Of a stretch of DNA of 64,000 nt, positions 27,575 through 38,339 are shown piece after piece; within the stretch, counting starts at the first letter, position 1, and every line of letters starts with the position of its first letter. A program made the translations under genes and the position numbers. This DNA is from an uncultured Rubrobacteraceae bacterium (GTDB taxonomy: Bacteria > Actinomycetota > Rubrobacteria > Rubrobacterales > Rubrobacteraceae), in NCBI GenBank assembly GCA_902806085.1, contig CADCVH010000022.1:1-64000 (forward strand). Reading direction: 5' to 3'. The notes below the pieces were generated by a model. That model saw nothing but the letters and a program-made list of their open reading frames with translations. It made no database searches and was not told where the DNA came from.

Positions 27575-27749
27575 AAAGGTTTTGAGGCTTTAGGCATTAG
27601 GTTTTGAGGTACCAGCTTAGTACGGATACTCGCCTCGCGCTTCCGGGCAAACAGAGGCGGCCCGCCGCGCCCGGCAACGAACCGGCGCGGCGGGCCGCCT
27701 CCAAAGACCCCTACCTGATGCCTTGAAACCTAGAACCTCAGAGCCTTAG
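27575..27749. repeat. Intergenic inverted-array element, copy B
   Basis: Left arm 27575-27615 has AGGTTTTGAGG, CTTTAGGCATTAGG and GTTTTGAGGTACC words. Right arm 27711-27749 has CTACCTGATGCCTTGAAACC and TAGAACCTCAGAGCC. Both flank a strong GC hairpin listed separately. The right arm starts directly at the acyl-CoA dehydrogenase stop codon, and the left arm ends beside the 18-base leader of the MDR gene. Confidence 0.75.
27654..27701 (-). terminator. Strong 18-bp stem hairpin
   Basis: Perfect stem of 18 bp, GAGGCGGCCCGCCGCGCC with its complement, and a 12-base loop. It stands 45 bp beyond the acyl-CoA dehydrogenase stop on the minus strand. Only a short TGTTTG follows in that direction, so termination may be partial. 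It occupies the unique centre of repeat copy B. Confidence 0.7.
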
Positions 27750-28945
27750 ACGAAGGCGCTTATCCCCGTCACGTCGCGCCCGACTATGAGGCTCTGGATC
27801 GTGTCGGTGCCCTCGTACGTGTACACGATCTCCATGTCGGAGAGGTGCCTGGCTACGTGGTACTCGAGCAGGACGCCGTTGCCGCCCATGATGTCGCGGG
27901 CGGCGGCGCAGACCTCCCTGGCCTTTTTGGCGTTGTTCATCTTGGCGAGGGAGGCCATGGGGCCGGTCATCTTGCCCTGCTCCTGGAGCTGGGAGAGCCG
28001 GTAGACCATGAGCTGCATGTTCGTGATCTCAGCTAACATGTTGGCGAGCTTGCTCTGGATGAGCTGGAAGCTCGCTATGGGCTTGCCGAACTGCACCCGC
28101 TCCTTGGCGTACTGGAGCGCGGCCTCGTAGGAGGCGATGGCGTGCCCTATGGCCTCCCACGCGACCCCGCCCCTCGTCGCCGTGAGCACCTTGTTGGTGT
28201 CCTTGAAGGAGTTGGCGCCCTCCAGCTTGTTGGCGGCAGGGACGCGCACGTCTTCGAGGTAGATGTCCGGCTGCCACACGGCCCGCTTGCCCATCTTGCC
28301 CTTTATGAGCTCCGTGGTGTACCCGGGGTGGTGCTCCCCGTTCTCGTCCTTTTCGAGGACGAAGCCCTTTACCTGGCCGTCCTCGACGTCGCGCGCCCAG
28401 ATGACGACGATGTCCGCGAAGGTGGCGTTGCCGATCCAACGCTTCTTGCCGTTGAGGACCCACCCATCGCCCTCGCGCCTGGCCGTCGTCTCCAGCATGA
28501 CGGAGTCCGAGCCGTGGTCGGGCTCGGTGAGGCCCCAGGCCCCGATCTTCTCCATCCGCGCCATCGCCGGCAGCCAGCGCTCCCTCTGCTCCTCGCTGCC
28601 GCAGATGTCTATGGTCCCCATCGCCAGCCCCGAATGCACGCCGAAGAACGTGTTGAGGCTGCCGTCCCCCCGCGACATCTCAATAGCTACGAGCCCGGCC
28701 GCCACGTGGCTCATCCCCGGGCAGCCGTGACCCCGTATCGACCCGCCCGCGATGTTCAACCCCGCGACCTTAGGCACCAGCTCGAACGGGAACTCGGCCT
28801 TCTCCCAGTACCCGTTTATGATCGGGATGACCTCTGCGTCCGCGAACGCCCGAACCTTGTCCCTTACCTCGCGCTCCTCGTCCGTGAAAAGGTCGTCCAG
28901 AACGTAGTAGTCGGTCCCCAAAGACCGGGTCACGTCTGCGATCAC
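27746..28945 (-). CDS. Acyl-CoA dehydrogenase (glutaryl-CoA dehydrogenase-like)
   Basis: Protein of 399 residues. FAD enzyme that introduces the alpha-beta double bond in acyl-CoA. Seen: GAWGLTEPDHGSDS (substrate/FAD region), KRWIGNATFADIVVIWAR (FAD-binding), ATRGGVAWEAIGHAIASYE, ERVQFGKPIASFQLIQSKLA, and the catalytic-base region TYEGTDTIQSLIVGRD. The TRGGVAW and YTYEGT context resembles glutaryl-CoA dehydrogenases, though the substrate remains open. GTG 28945 has AAGGAGG eight bases upstream. Divergent from a PadR regulator that probably controls it. Confidence 0.88.
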   Translation of the reverse strand: MIADVTRSLGTDYYVLDDLFTDEEREVRDKVRAFADAEVIPIINGYWEKAEFPFELVPKVAGLNIAGGSIRGHGCPGMSHVAAGLVAIEMSRGDGSLNTFFGVHSGLAMGTIDICGSEEQRERWLPAMARMEKIGAWGLTEPDHGSDSVMLETTARREGDGWVLNGKKRWIGNATFADIVVIWARDVEDGQVKGFVLEKDENGEHHPGYTTELIKGKMGKRAVWQPDIYLEDVRVPAANKLEGANSFKDTNKVLTATRGGVAWEAIGHAIASYEAALQYAKERVQFGKPIASFQLIQSKLANMLAEITNMQLMVYRLSQLQEQGKMTGPMASLAKMNNAKKAREVCAAARDIMGGNGVLLEYHVARHLSDMEIVYTYEGTDTIQSLIVGRDVTGISAFV

Positions 28946-29009
28946 TGCCAGCTCCTCCTTCTCCGTTCCCCAAAGACGCGGGGAGACCCTTGCCGCTCCC
29001 TGCCGGCCC

Positions 29010-29038
29010 ATTATCCGTGCTATTATCAAAATTGACAA
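29010..29038 (-). promoter_or_regulatory. Acyl-CoA dehydrogenase promoter with PadR-type operator
   Basis: On the minus strand TTGTCA-N17-GATAAT is a good vegetative promoter (29038 to 29010). Its -35 lies inside an inverted repeat, TTATCAA-AA-TTGACAA (29023-29038, one mismatch), a fitting site for the divergently encoded PadR protein. The same region contains TATTAT (29021-29026), a possible -10 for padR on the plus strand. Confidence 0.6.
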
Positions 29039-29059
29039 GCTGGTGCGGAAAGGGTCAAG

Positions 29060-29464
29060 ATGCAGCGGGCCGGGGAGAAGATTATCGGGGGGGCGGGGCC
29101 TCAGGCTACGCCGCACGACGTCTTTCTGGGGGAGGTCAAGTCCAGGACGGTGTTTCCGCTTCTGATCCTGCACCTCGTCCGCGAGAAGCCGCAGTACGGC
29201 AACAGCCTCATTGGCCAGATCAAGGACATTTCGGCCGGGGTGATGAGCGTCTCCCCGAACACGGTCTACCCGCTGCTGCGCCGTCTTGAGGAGAAGGGGT
29301 ACGTGGTCGGCGAGTGGGAGCGGCCGGACACCAGGAGCCGGCGTTTCTACAAGATCACGCCGAGCGGCGAGGAGAAGTACGCCGAGATAAAGGCGAACAT
29401 GGAGGAGCACCTCTTGCGGGTAAAGAGGGCTATAGAGTCCCTACACGAGGAGATCTACGGTTAA
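29060..29464 (+). CDS. PadR family transcriptional regulator
   Basis: Protein of 134 residues: a winged helix (about 28-105) with TVFPLLILHLVREKPQYGNSL-type helix (LILHLVREKPQYGNSL), GVMSVSPNTVYPLLRRLEE recognition helix, and YVVGEWERPDTRSRRFYKIT wing. A short C-terminal coiled helix (MEEHLLRVKRAIESLHEE) should give the dimer. GGAAAGGG stands before the ATG. It sits between the divergent acyl-CoA dehydrogenase and the co-directional beta-oxidation fusion gene (13 bp ahead), so it likely senses an acyl or aromatic CoA and controls both. Confidence 0.9.
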   Translation: MQRAGEKIIGGAGPQATPHDVFLGEVKSRTVFPLLILHLVREKPQYGNSLIGQIKDISAGVMSVSPNTVYPLLRRLEEKGYVVGEWERPDTRSRRFYKITPSGEEKYAEIKANMEEHLLRVKRAIESLHEEIYG

Positions 29465-29476
29465 AGGGGGAAGAGA

Positions 29477-31856
<2,380 letters not shown>

Positions 31857-31858
<2 letters not shown>

Positions 31859-31950
31859 GTTTTAGGTTCGAGGTTTTAAGGTTCTAGGTATTGGGTGGCT
31901 GAGACAGCGCGGTCAAGCTACAAGCACTTACCTCAAAGCCTAAAACCTTC
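31857..31950. repeat. Intergenic inverted-array element, copy C
   Basis: Left arm 31857-31895 (AGGTTTTAGGTTCGAGG, TTTTAAGGTTCTAGGTATT) begins within the fadN-type stop codon. Right arm 31929-31950 (ACCTCAAAGCCTAAAACC) ends just before the thiolase ribosome binding site. The centre is about 33 bases. A polycistronic transcript would fold this between the two coding regions. Confidence 0.75.
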
Positions 31951-31965
31951 ACGAAGGGAGAATTG

Positions 31966-33144
31966 ATGAACGAAGCGGTTATCGTATCCGGAGCCAGGAC
32001 CGCCGTCGGGCGGGCGCCGCGGGGGACGCTGCGCGGGGTGCATCCGGTCGACCTCGGGGCCTCGGCGATCAGGGAGGCCGTGGGTCGGGCGGAGGGGTTG
32101 GATCCTTCCGACGTCGAGGACGTGATCATGGGGTGCGCGATGCCGGAGGGGACGCAAGGGTACAACATGGCCCGGCTCTCCTCGGTGCGGGCCGGGATGC
32201 CGGATACGGTGCCGGCGCAAACGGTGAACAGGTTCTGCTCCTCTGGGCTTCAGACCATTGCCATGGCGGCGGAGAGGATCATGGTCGGCCACGCGAGCAC
32301 CATAGTCGCGGGCGGCACGGAGCACATGTCCTCGACGCTGCAGATGCCCAACTTCGCGCCCGACCCGGGGCTCGTCGAGACGAACCCGGCGGTGTACATG
32401 GGGATGGGCTTCACCGCCGAGCAGGTCGCCAGGGAGTTCGACGTCTCGCGCGAGGACCAGGACGAGTTCGCCCTGCGCAGCCACACGCGGGCGAAAGAGG
32501 CCGTCGAGTCGGGCAGGTTCGACGGCCAGATCGTGCCTTTGGACGTCGCCTACGACTTCGTGGACGACGACGGACGTCCGCAGCACTTCGAGACGACCTT
32601 CGGGCGCGACGAGGGGCCGCGGGACACCTCCGCCGAGCAACTGGCGAAGCTGAAGCCCGCCTTCCAGCAGGGCGGCACGGTCACGGCCGGGAACGCCTCC
32701 CAGCGGAGCGACGGGGCGGCGGCGGTCGTCGTCATGGAGCGGGGGGAGGCCGAGCGGCGGGGGCTCGCGCCGATGGCGCGGTTCCTCGGGTTCGCGGTAG
32801 GGGGGGTGAGGCCCGAGGTCATGGGGATCGGGCCTAGCGTCGCCATACCCAAGGTGCTGGAGCAGACCGGGCTCTCGCTCGAGGACATAGACCTCATCGA
32901 GTTCAACGAGGCCTTCGCGGCGCAGGTGCTGGCCGTCGTCCGGGAGGTCGGGCTCGACTTGGAGAAGATGAACGTTAACGGCGGGGCCATCGCCCTCGGC
33001 CACCCGATGGGTGCTACGGGCACGAAGCTCACCGTCCAGATCCTGAACGAAATGCAGCGCCGCGGCTCGAAGTACGGCATGGTGACCATGTGCATCGGCG
33101 GCGGGATGGGCGCGGCGGGCATCTTCGAGAACCTGCAGAACTAG
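31966..33144 (+). CDS. Acetyl-CoA acyltransferase (thiolase)
   Basis: Protein of 392 residues. Thiolytic cleavage of 3-ketoacyl-CoA, last step of beta-oxidation. Acyl-carrying Cys in VNRFCSSGLQTIA (about 89), GGTEHMSS, His in NGGAIALGHPMGATG, and catalytic Cys in MVTMCIGGGMGAAGIF. GAAGGGAG stands five bases before ATG 31966; the preceding in-frame TTG is too close. Co-directional with the FadN-type gene, separated by repeat copy C. Confidence 0.94.
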   Translation: MNEAVIVSGARTAVGRAPRGTLRGVHPVDLGASAIREAVGRAEGLDPSDVEDVIMGCAMPEGTQGYNMARLSSVRAGMPDTVPAQTVNRFCSSGLQTIAMAAERIMVGHASTIVAGGTEHMSSTLQMPNFAPDPGLVETNPAVYMGMGFTAEQVAREFDVSREDQDEFALRSHTRAKEAVESGRFDGQIVPLDVAYDFVDDDGRPQHFETTFGRDEGPRDTSAEQLAKLKPAFQQGGTVTAGNASQRSDGAAAVVVMERGEAERRGLAPMARFLGFAVGGVRPEVMGIGPSVAIPKVLEQTGLSLEDIDLIEFNEAFAAQVLAVVREVGLDLEKMNVNGGAIALGHPMGATGTKLTVQILNEMQRRGSKYGMVTMCIGGGMGAAGIFENLQN

Positions 33145-33163
33145 CCGGCCTGGGGAGGGCGTA

Positions 33164-34051
33164 GTGAGCGATAGTGGGTGGAACCACGAGTACCTGGACG
33201 CCAACGGTATCCGGGTCCACTACGTCCGCCACGGCGCCGGGTTCCCGCTCGTCCTGCTGCACGGGTGGCCCGAGTTCTGGTACGTGTACCGCAAGAACGT
33301 GCCGGTCCTCTCGGAGGAGGGCTTCGACGTCGTGGCGCCGGACCTTCGGGGCTTCGGGGAGACGGAGAAGCCGCCTTTGCCGGGGCCATCGTCGGGTTTG
33401 CTCAAAGAGCTCGTCGAGGATCTGCGCGGGCTCGCGGACGCTCTGGGCTTCGAGCGGTTCGGGGTCGTCAGCCACGACGTGGGCGCGTACGTGGCCCAGG
33501 GCTTCGCGCGCCGGTACCCGGAGAGGCTGGCTGGGCTGTTCTTCTTCGATTGCCCCTACCCCGGGATCGGCGGCCGGTGGGTCGAGCCGGACTCGGTGAA
33601 CGAGATCTGGTACCAGTCCTTCCACCAGCGGCCGTGGGCAGCCTCCCTCGTCGGCGAGAACAGGAGGACCTGCGAGACCTACTTCCGCCACTTCCTCGAC
33701 CACTGGGCGCACGAGCCCGGTGTGTTCGACGAGGACCTGGAGGCCTGGGTGGACAACTTCATGAAGCCGGGAAACCTGCAGGGCGGCTTCAACTGGTACG
33801 TCGCCACCAACGAATCCCGCATACGGCTCATCCGCGACGGCGCGCCCGAGATGCCGAAGATAGAGGCGCCGGCCCGTTTCCTGTGGGGGGAGAGCGATCC
33901 CATCATCAAGGCCCGGTGGGCCGACAGGCTCGGGGACTACTTCGCGAACTACTCGTTCGAGACGGCGAGAGGCGCGGGGCACTACGTCCACTACGAGAAG
34001 CCGGATCTCGCCAACCGCGAGATCTCCGCCTTCTTCGGGCCGCTGCGTTGA
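33164..34051 (+). CDS. Alpha/beta hydrolase, epoxide hydrolase-like
   Basis: Protein of 295 residues. Oxyanion motif HGWPEFWYVY, nucleophile-elbow VSHDVGAYVAQ where Asp is the nucleophile (as in epoxide hydrolases and haloalkane dehalogenases, not Ser), acid site near WGESDPIIKARWA, and catalytic His in GAGHYVHYEKP. The cap contains paired tryptophans and tyrosines. Epoxide hydrolase is the more likely role; dehalogenase and fluoroacetate dehalogenase are alternatives. GTG start 19 bp after the thiolase; overlaps the next gene by 4 bp. Confidence 0.83.
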   Translation: MSDSGWNHEYLDANGIRVHYVRHGAGFPLVLLHGWPEFWYVYRKNVPVLSEEGFDVVAPDLRGFGETEKPPLPGPSSGLLKELVEDLRGLADALGFERFGVVSHDVGAYVAQGFARRYPERLAGLFFFDCPYPGIGGRWVEPDSVNEIWYQSFHQRPWAASLVGENRRTCETYFRHFLDHWAHEPGVFDEDLEAWVDNFMKPGNLQGGFNWYVATNESRIRLIRDGAPEMPKIEAPARFLWGESDPIIKARWADRLGDYFANYSFETARGAGHYVHYEKPDLANREISAFFGPLR

Positions 34052-35043
34052 GCGTGGCCCCCTCGACGCTGGGCGCCCAGCCGGTCGGCGGGGCGGCGCG
34101 GGTCGCGGAGGGGGTGTGGCAGGTCAAGCTGCCCGTGCCCTTCCCGCTCGGCTTCGTGTCCGTCTACCTCGTCGCGGGCGACGACGGGTGGACCGTGATC
34201 GACGCGGGGTACGATTACCCTCCCGCCCGCGAGGCGTGGGAGGCCGGGGCGCGCGCGGCCGGGTGCGACCTCTCGCGGGACGTGTCGAAGGTCGTGGTGA
34301 CGCACTTCCATCCCGACCACATCGGCGCGGCGCGGTGGCTGCAAGAGGTGTCCGCGGCGCCGGTCTTTATGATGGAACAGGAGATACCCTTCGCCCGCGG
34401 GCTCTGGGGTTCGCCGGACGCCGAGCCTTTCGTCGCGATGCTCGTCCGCCACGGGATGCCCCGGGATATGGCGGAGGACGCGGCCGGCGTGATGAGGGCG
34501 GGGCTGCCGCTGGCGGAGGAGATCTCACCCTTGAGCCCCGGGGAGAAGGTGCCGATGGGGGAGGGGGCCGCGCGGGTGGTCCACGCGCCGGGGCACGCCG
34601 ACCACCAGCTCGTCCTGCACGACGAGGCGCGCGGGATCCTCTACGCCGCGGACCACCTGATGCTCGGGATCACGCCGAACGTGGGCGTCTGGCCGGAGTC
34701 GGAGCCCCACCCGCTGTCCCGCTACCTGGGCTCTTTGCACGAGATGCGCGACCTTAGGGCCGACCTCGTGCTCCCGGGGCACGGCCCCGTCTTCCACGAC
34801 CTCGCCGGCCGGGCGGCGGAGATCACGGCCCACCACGCCGAAAGGCTCGGGGCGATGCGCGCCGCCGTAGAGGCGGAACCGAGGACGGCCTACGAGGTCT
34901 CCCGGATGCTCTTCCGCGGGGCGCTTACGCGCCAGCAGCGTTCCTTCGCCCTCGCCGAGACGCTCGCCCACCTGGACCAACTCGTTCTCGAAGGCCGGGT
35001 GGGGGCCAGGGAGGGCGGGGTAGTCACCTACGAGGCCGCGTAG
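34048..35043 (+). CDS. Metallo-beta-lactamase-fold hydrolase with C-terminal winged-helix-like tail
   Basis: Protein of 331 residues. Metal motif THFHPDHIG, later HAPGHADHQLV, AADHLMLG and LPGHGPVF, as in glyoxalase II-like and LACTB2-like enzymes. The last ~70 residues (TAYEVSRMLFRGALTRQQRS, AETLAHLDQLVLEGRV) are the BLACT winged helix of LACTB2 proteins. The start is TTG 34048, overlapping the hydrolase stop, or GTG 34054; no clear ribosome binding site distinguishes them. Role open: thioester hydrolysis or RNA cleavage are both known in the group. Confidence 0.82.
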   Translation: MSVAPSTLGAQPVGGAARVAEGVWQVKLPVPFPLGFVSVYLVAGDDGWTVIDAGYDYPPAREAWEAGARAAGCDLSRDVSKVVVTHFHPDHIGAARWLQEVSAAPVFMMEQEIPFARGLWGSPDAEPFVAMLVRHGMPRDMAEDAAGVMRAGLPLAEEISPLSPGEKVPMGEGAARVVHAPGHADHQLVLHDEARGILYAADHLMLGITPNVGVWPESEPHPLSRYLGSLHEMRDLRADLVLPGHGPVFHDLAGRAAEITAHHAERLGAMRAAVEAEPRTAYEVSRMLFRGALTRQQRSFALAETLAHLDQLVLEGRVGAREGGVVTYEAA

Positions 35044-35050
35044 GGCCCGG

Positions 35051-35692
35051 TTGGAGGCGCGTTACACGGGCAGGGAGGAGGCCGCCAACGTCGCGACCCA
35101 CGCCGTCGGGTTGCTGGCGAGCGTGGTAGGCTTCTCGGTTCTCGTGTACCTCGGGGTGGTCCGGGAGGAGACGCTGCACGTCGCGAGCGCCGGGGTCTAC
35201 GGCGCGACGCTCGTGGCGCTCTACGCCGCGTCGACGCTGTACCACGCGTTCCGGAGGCCGGGGGTGAAGCGGGTGTTGCGGGTGCTCGACCACTGCGCCA
35301 TATACCTCCTGATCGCGGGCACCTACACGCCCTTCGTCCTGGTCGGCCTCGGCGGGGGGCTGGGGTGGACCCTGTTCGGGGTCGTGTGGGCCCTGGCCGC
35401 CGCTGGCATCGTCTTCAAGGCCCTCGCCACGGGACGCTTCGCCGTCGTCTCCACGGTGGCCTACGTCGCGATGGGCTGGCTCGGCGTGGTGGCGCTCAAG
35501 CCCCTGATCGAAGCCCTCCACCCGAGCGCCCTCGTCTGGCTGCTCCTGGGCGGCATCTCCTACACCGCCGGCACCCTCTTCTACCACCGCAAAATACCTT
35601 ACTCGCACGCCCTCTGGCACGTTTTCGTCCTGTTCGGCAGCGTCTGCCACTTCGTCGCCATCGCCCTGTACGTGCTGGTTCCCGGGACATAG
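35051..35692 (+). CDS. Hemolysin III / TrhA (PAQR-like) family membrane protein
   Basis: Protein of 213 residues with seven hydrophobic helices. Conserved sites: EEAANVATHAVGLL, STLYHAF, VLDHCAIYLLIAGTYTPF, and a final HALWHVFVLFGSVCHF with the metal-binding histidines of PAQR proteins. Bacterial members are implicated in membrane-fluidity homeostasis; the hemolysin name is historical. TTG start 7 bp after the preceding gene, so it ends that four-gene run. Confidence 0.88.
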   Translation: MEARYTGREEAANVATHAVGLLASVVGFSVLVYLGVVREETLHVASAGVYGATLVALYAASTLYHAFRRPGVKRVLRVLDHCAIYLLIAGTYTPFVLVGLGGGLGWTLFGVVWALAAAGIVFKALATGRFAVVSTVAYVAMGWLGVVALKPLIEALHPSALVWLLLGGISYTAGTLFYHRKIPYSHALWHVFVLFGSVCHFVAIALYVLVPGT

Positions 35693-35835
35693 CGGTAGGG
35701 ACGAACGGGCTCGCGTGGTCTCTCTCGAATGCCGCGCCCTCCCGGTGGCGCGACCGGTGCTTCAGGGGCAGTTCCTGACGGACCCCTCCGTGGTGTCCCT
35801 GGCGCAGGTGTCCGTGCCTGATGCGCGCGGGATCC

Positions 35836-37068
35836 CTACAAGAGCAAGAAGGTGAGGAGGCCCAGGTACAGGGCGGCGGCGAGCATGACGGCGAGGCCGA
35901 AACGCCAGTTCCTCTTCGGGCCGATCTCCAGGGGATGCAGGCCCGTGAGGCGGGAGAGCATGGTGATGGCGCTCGAGAAGGGGGTCAGGAGGATGGTGGA
36001 CTGGGCGCCGAGGAGGATGGCGACGGCCCACAGGACCGGGGCCGGGCCGGCGTCGAGCGGGAAGGCCGCGTCCAGGAGCAATATCATCGGGATGACGTGT
36101 ATGCCCGCGACGAAGCCCGTCGCCATAATGACCAGGAGCGCCGGCGCGACGAGGGCGGTGGGCAGGGCGGAGAGGAGGTCGCCAAGCGGCGCGAGCGCGC
36201 CCAGGGCCTGGAGGGAGATCACGAGTATCCCCGCCGAGCCGAAGAGGGCGAACTCGGAGTGGGAGGAGGAGAGCGAGCCGCGCGTCTCGTCCGCGAGACG
36301 GACGAGGGGCGACGTCCTGCGGGTGAGGACGGTCGCGAGGACGGCGATGAGGAGCACTATGACGGCGACCGTGACCGCGATGGCGGCCGTGAGCGCGAGA
36401 CGGGGGAACAGCAAGTTCACCAGGGCCACCGCGGCGACGAGCAGGACGGGGTAGAAGAGGACCGCGGCCGCCCCACGGTCGAGCGGGGCCCCGGGTATGT
36501 CCGTTGTGTCGCCCTCTTCGCGCTGGGCGGCGAGTAGCGTTCCGGCGAGGCCGAGGAGGATGAAGGGCACGGTGGCGGCAAGCAGGCTCGGGTATGAGAC
36601 GCCGGTCAAAACTATGGTGGTGGCGGTGAAGACGTTGAGGTTAGTCCAGAGGGGGGCGAAGGAGAAGGCGCGGCCGGCCCACTTCAGGGCGTCCAGGCGC
36701 GACTTGGGGGCGGCCCGGCCCGTGATCACGTCTATGAGGACGAACGCCCCGACGTCTAACACCGCGCCCAGGACGTGGCCCAGCACCCCGCTCGTCGCCT
36801 CCACCCTGACGCCGCGACGGGTGAGCGCCGCGACGAGCGCCCGGATCTGCGTCCCGTAGCGCGCCGCCCGGATCGGGTACCCCGCGATGCTGAGGACGAG
36901 CAAGACCGCCACGATTCCGAAGTACGTCGGCATCCCGTCGAGAAAGTCCCCGACGGCGAACCGGCCCGTGAGGACCGCCGCGGCGAGCGCGACGAAGGCG
37001 ACCACCGCGAACACCCGATGAAAAGAGCTCGACCAGGGCACGGAGATCGCGAACAGCACCGCCCCCAC
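35836..37068 (-). CDS. Polytopic membrane protein, transporter-like, function unassigned (start uncertain)
   Basis: From the first conventional start (GTG 37068) it has 410 residues and about 11 hydrophobic segments, with a central basic linker (LTRRTSPLVRLADETRG). The pattern HVIPMILLLDAAFP then QSTILLTPFSSAITMLSR near the C-terminus resembles secondary ion or anion transporters, but I cannot name the family. Protein-like sequence continues upstream in frame (LRALLDGRRPLLGAVFLGG, then YAWSTFAPGSFGTALFLG), back to about 37218. There GTA (SDNAEKSPARGG) follows AGAGAGG; CTG near 37164 is another choice. The true N-terminus is therefore probably longer. Confidence 0.72.
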   Translation of the reverse strand: MGAVLFAISVPWSSSFHRVFAVVAFVALAAAVLTGRFAVGDFLDGMPTYFGIVAVLLVLSIAGYPIRAARYGTQIRALVAALTRRGVRVEATSGVLGHVLGAVLDVGAFVLIDVITGRAAPKSRLDALKWAGRAFSFAPLWTNLNVFTATTIVLTGVSYPSLLAATVPFILLGLAGTLLAAQREEGDTTDIPGAPLDRGAAAVLFYPVLLVAAVALVNLLFPRLALTAAIAVTVAVIVLLIAVLATVLTRRTSPLVRLADETRGSLSSSHSEFALFGSAGILVISLQALGALAPLGDLLSALPTALVAPALLVIMATGFVAGIHVIPMILLLDAAFPLDAGPAPVLWAVAILLGAQSTILLTPFSSAITMLSRLTGLHPLEIGPKRNWRFGLAVMLAAALYLGLLTFLLL

Positions 37069-37326
37069 CCCCAGAAAGAGCGCCGTCCCGAAGGAGCCTG
37101 GCGCGAAGGTCGACCAGGCGTACCCCCCCAGGAAGACGGCGCCAAGCAGCGGTCGACGCCCGTCGAGCAGCGCCCTCAGGCCGCCGCGGGCCGGGGATTT
37201 CTCTGCGTTGTCGCTTACGGGTGCCGCCTCTCTGTTCGCCCCGACCCCGTGATTCTAGAGCACGAGCGCGGCGATACCCGGACCCGTCGCGGTATGCCCG
37301 CGGAAGAAGTATAAAGAGCGGGAACT

Positions 37327-38223
37327 ATGCCGAAAAACGAAACCCAGGCCGCCGGCACGCTGGTCCTCGGGGGCGACCTCGCCGTCGGGCGGCTGGGCTT
37401 CGGGGCGATGCGGCTCTGCGGGCCGGGCGTGTGGGGCGAGCCCCGGGACCCGGACGAAGCGGAGCGCGTGCTGCGCCGGGTGCTGGATCTCGGCCTAAAC
37501 TTTATAGACACCGCGGACGCCTACGGACCCGGCGTTAGCGAGCGCCTCATCTCCTCCGCCCTCCACCCCTACCCCGAGGGACTCGTGATCGCCACGAAGG
37601 GCGGCTACACCCGGCAGGGCCCGGGCCGCTGGAGGACCAACGGCCGCCCGAAGCGCCTGCGCGAGGCCTGCGAGGGCAGCCTCCGCCGCCTGAAGCTCGA
37701 CCGGATAGACATCTACCAGCTCCACCGCCCGGACAGGAGCATCCCGCTCGAGAGGTCCATAGAAGCCCTCGCCCAACTGCGCGAGGAAGGCAAGATCCGC
37801 CACGTCGGCCTCTCCAACGTCAACGTCGGGGAGCTGGAGAGGGCGGCGGAGATCGTGCCCGTCGTCTCCGTCCAGAACCGCTACAACCTGAACGACCGCC
37901 GCTCCGAGCCCGTCCTGCGGGCCTGCGAGCGCGCGGGCATCGCCTTTCTCCCCTGGCTGCCGCTCGGGACCGGAAAGCTGGCGCGTCGCGGCGGCCCCTT
38001 GCGCGAGATAGCCTCCCGCCACGGGGCGAGCTTCCCGCAGGTCGCCCTCGCGTGGCTGCTGGCGAAGTCTCCCGTCATGCTCCCGATACCGGGCACCTCC
38101 TCTGTCGAGCACCTCGAAGAGGACGTCGCCGCCGCCAGGCTCCGCCTCACCCGCGAGGATGTGTCGACGCTCACCTCTCTGAAGGCCTGTTTTGCAGACT
38201 TGAAGGTCGGGCCAGTTGAATGA
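37327..38223 (+). CDS. Aldo/keto reductase
   Basis: Protein of 298 residues, NAD(P)H-dependent carbonyl reductase with TIM-barrel fold. Catalytic tetrad: Asp and Tyr in FIDTADAYG, Lys in VIATKGGY, His in YQLHRPD. VGLSNVNVGEL and the C-terminal PIPGTSSVEHLEED nucleotide site are typical. A TATAAA at 37310 lies 12 bases before the ATG, so the leader is very short; GAGCGGGAA is the ribosome binding site. The substrate is unknown. Confidence 0.9.
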   Translation: MPKNETQAAGTLVLGGDLAVGRLGFGAMRLCGPGVWGEPRDPDEAERVLRRVLDLGLNFIDTADAYGPGVSERLISSALHPYPEGLVIATKGGYTRQGPGRWRTNGRPKRLREACEGSLRRLKLDRIDIYQLHRPDRSIPLERSIEALAQLREEGKIRHVGLSNVNVGELERAAEIVPVVSVQNRYNLNDRRSEPVLRACERAGIAFLPWLPLGTGKLARRGGPLREIASRHGASFPQVALAWLLAKSPVMLPIPGTSSVEHLEEDVAAARLRLTREDVSTLTSLKACFADLKVGPVE

Positions 38224-38302
38224 GCATCAAAACGCGCCCACGGGCTTAGCATGTTGTCCGGAAACGCAAGTTTGTGGGTCTTGGGAGGCTGGATTCGTGG
38301 AT

Positions 38303-38331
38303 TTGACAAACGCCTGTCCATATGTCAGCAT
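38303..38331 (+). promoter_or_regulatory. marR promoter with inverted repeat
   Basis: A perfect -35, TTGACA (38303-38308), then 17 bases and CAGCAT as a weak -10. TGACA and TGTCA form an inverted repeat (38304-38308 and 38323-38327) around the spacer, suited to autoregulation. The expected transcription start is near 38338, next to ATG 38340. No ribosome binding site is present, so a leaderless message is likely. Confidence 0.5.
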
Positions 38332-38339
38332 TCTGTCTT

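Noticed and set aside
33178-34047. Frame extending the second metallo-hydrolase by about 290 residues
   Set aside because: It overlaps the clearly coding epoxide-hydrolase-like gene in another frame and has no family match.
36497-37314. Plus-strand frames inside the membrane-transporter region
   Set aside because: Charged, repetitive shadow peptides opposite strongly hydrophobic minus-strand coding sequence.
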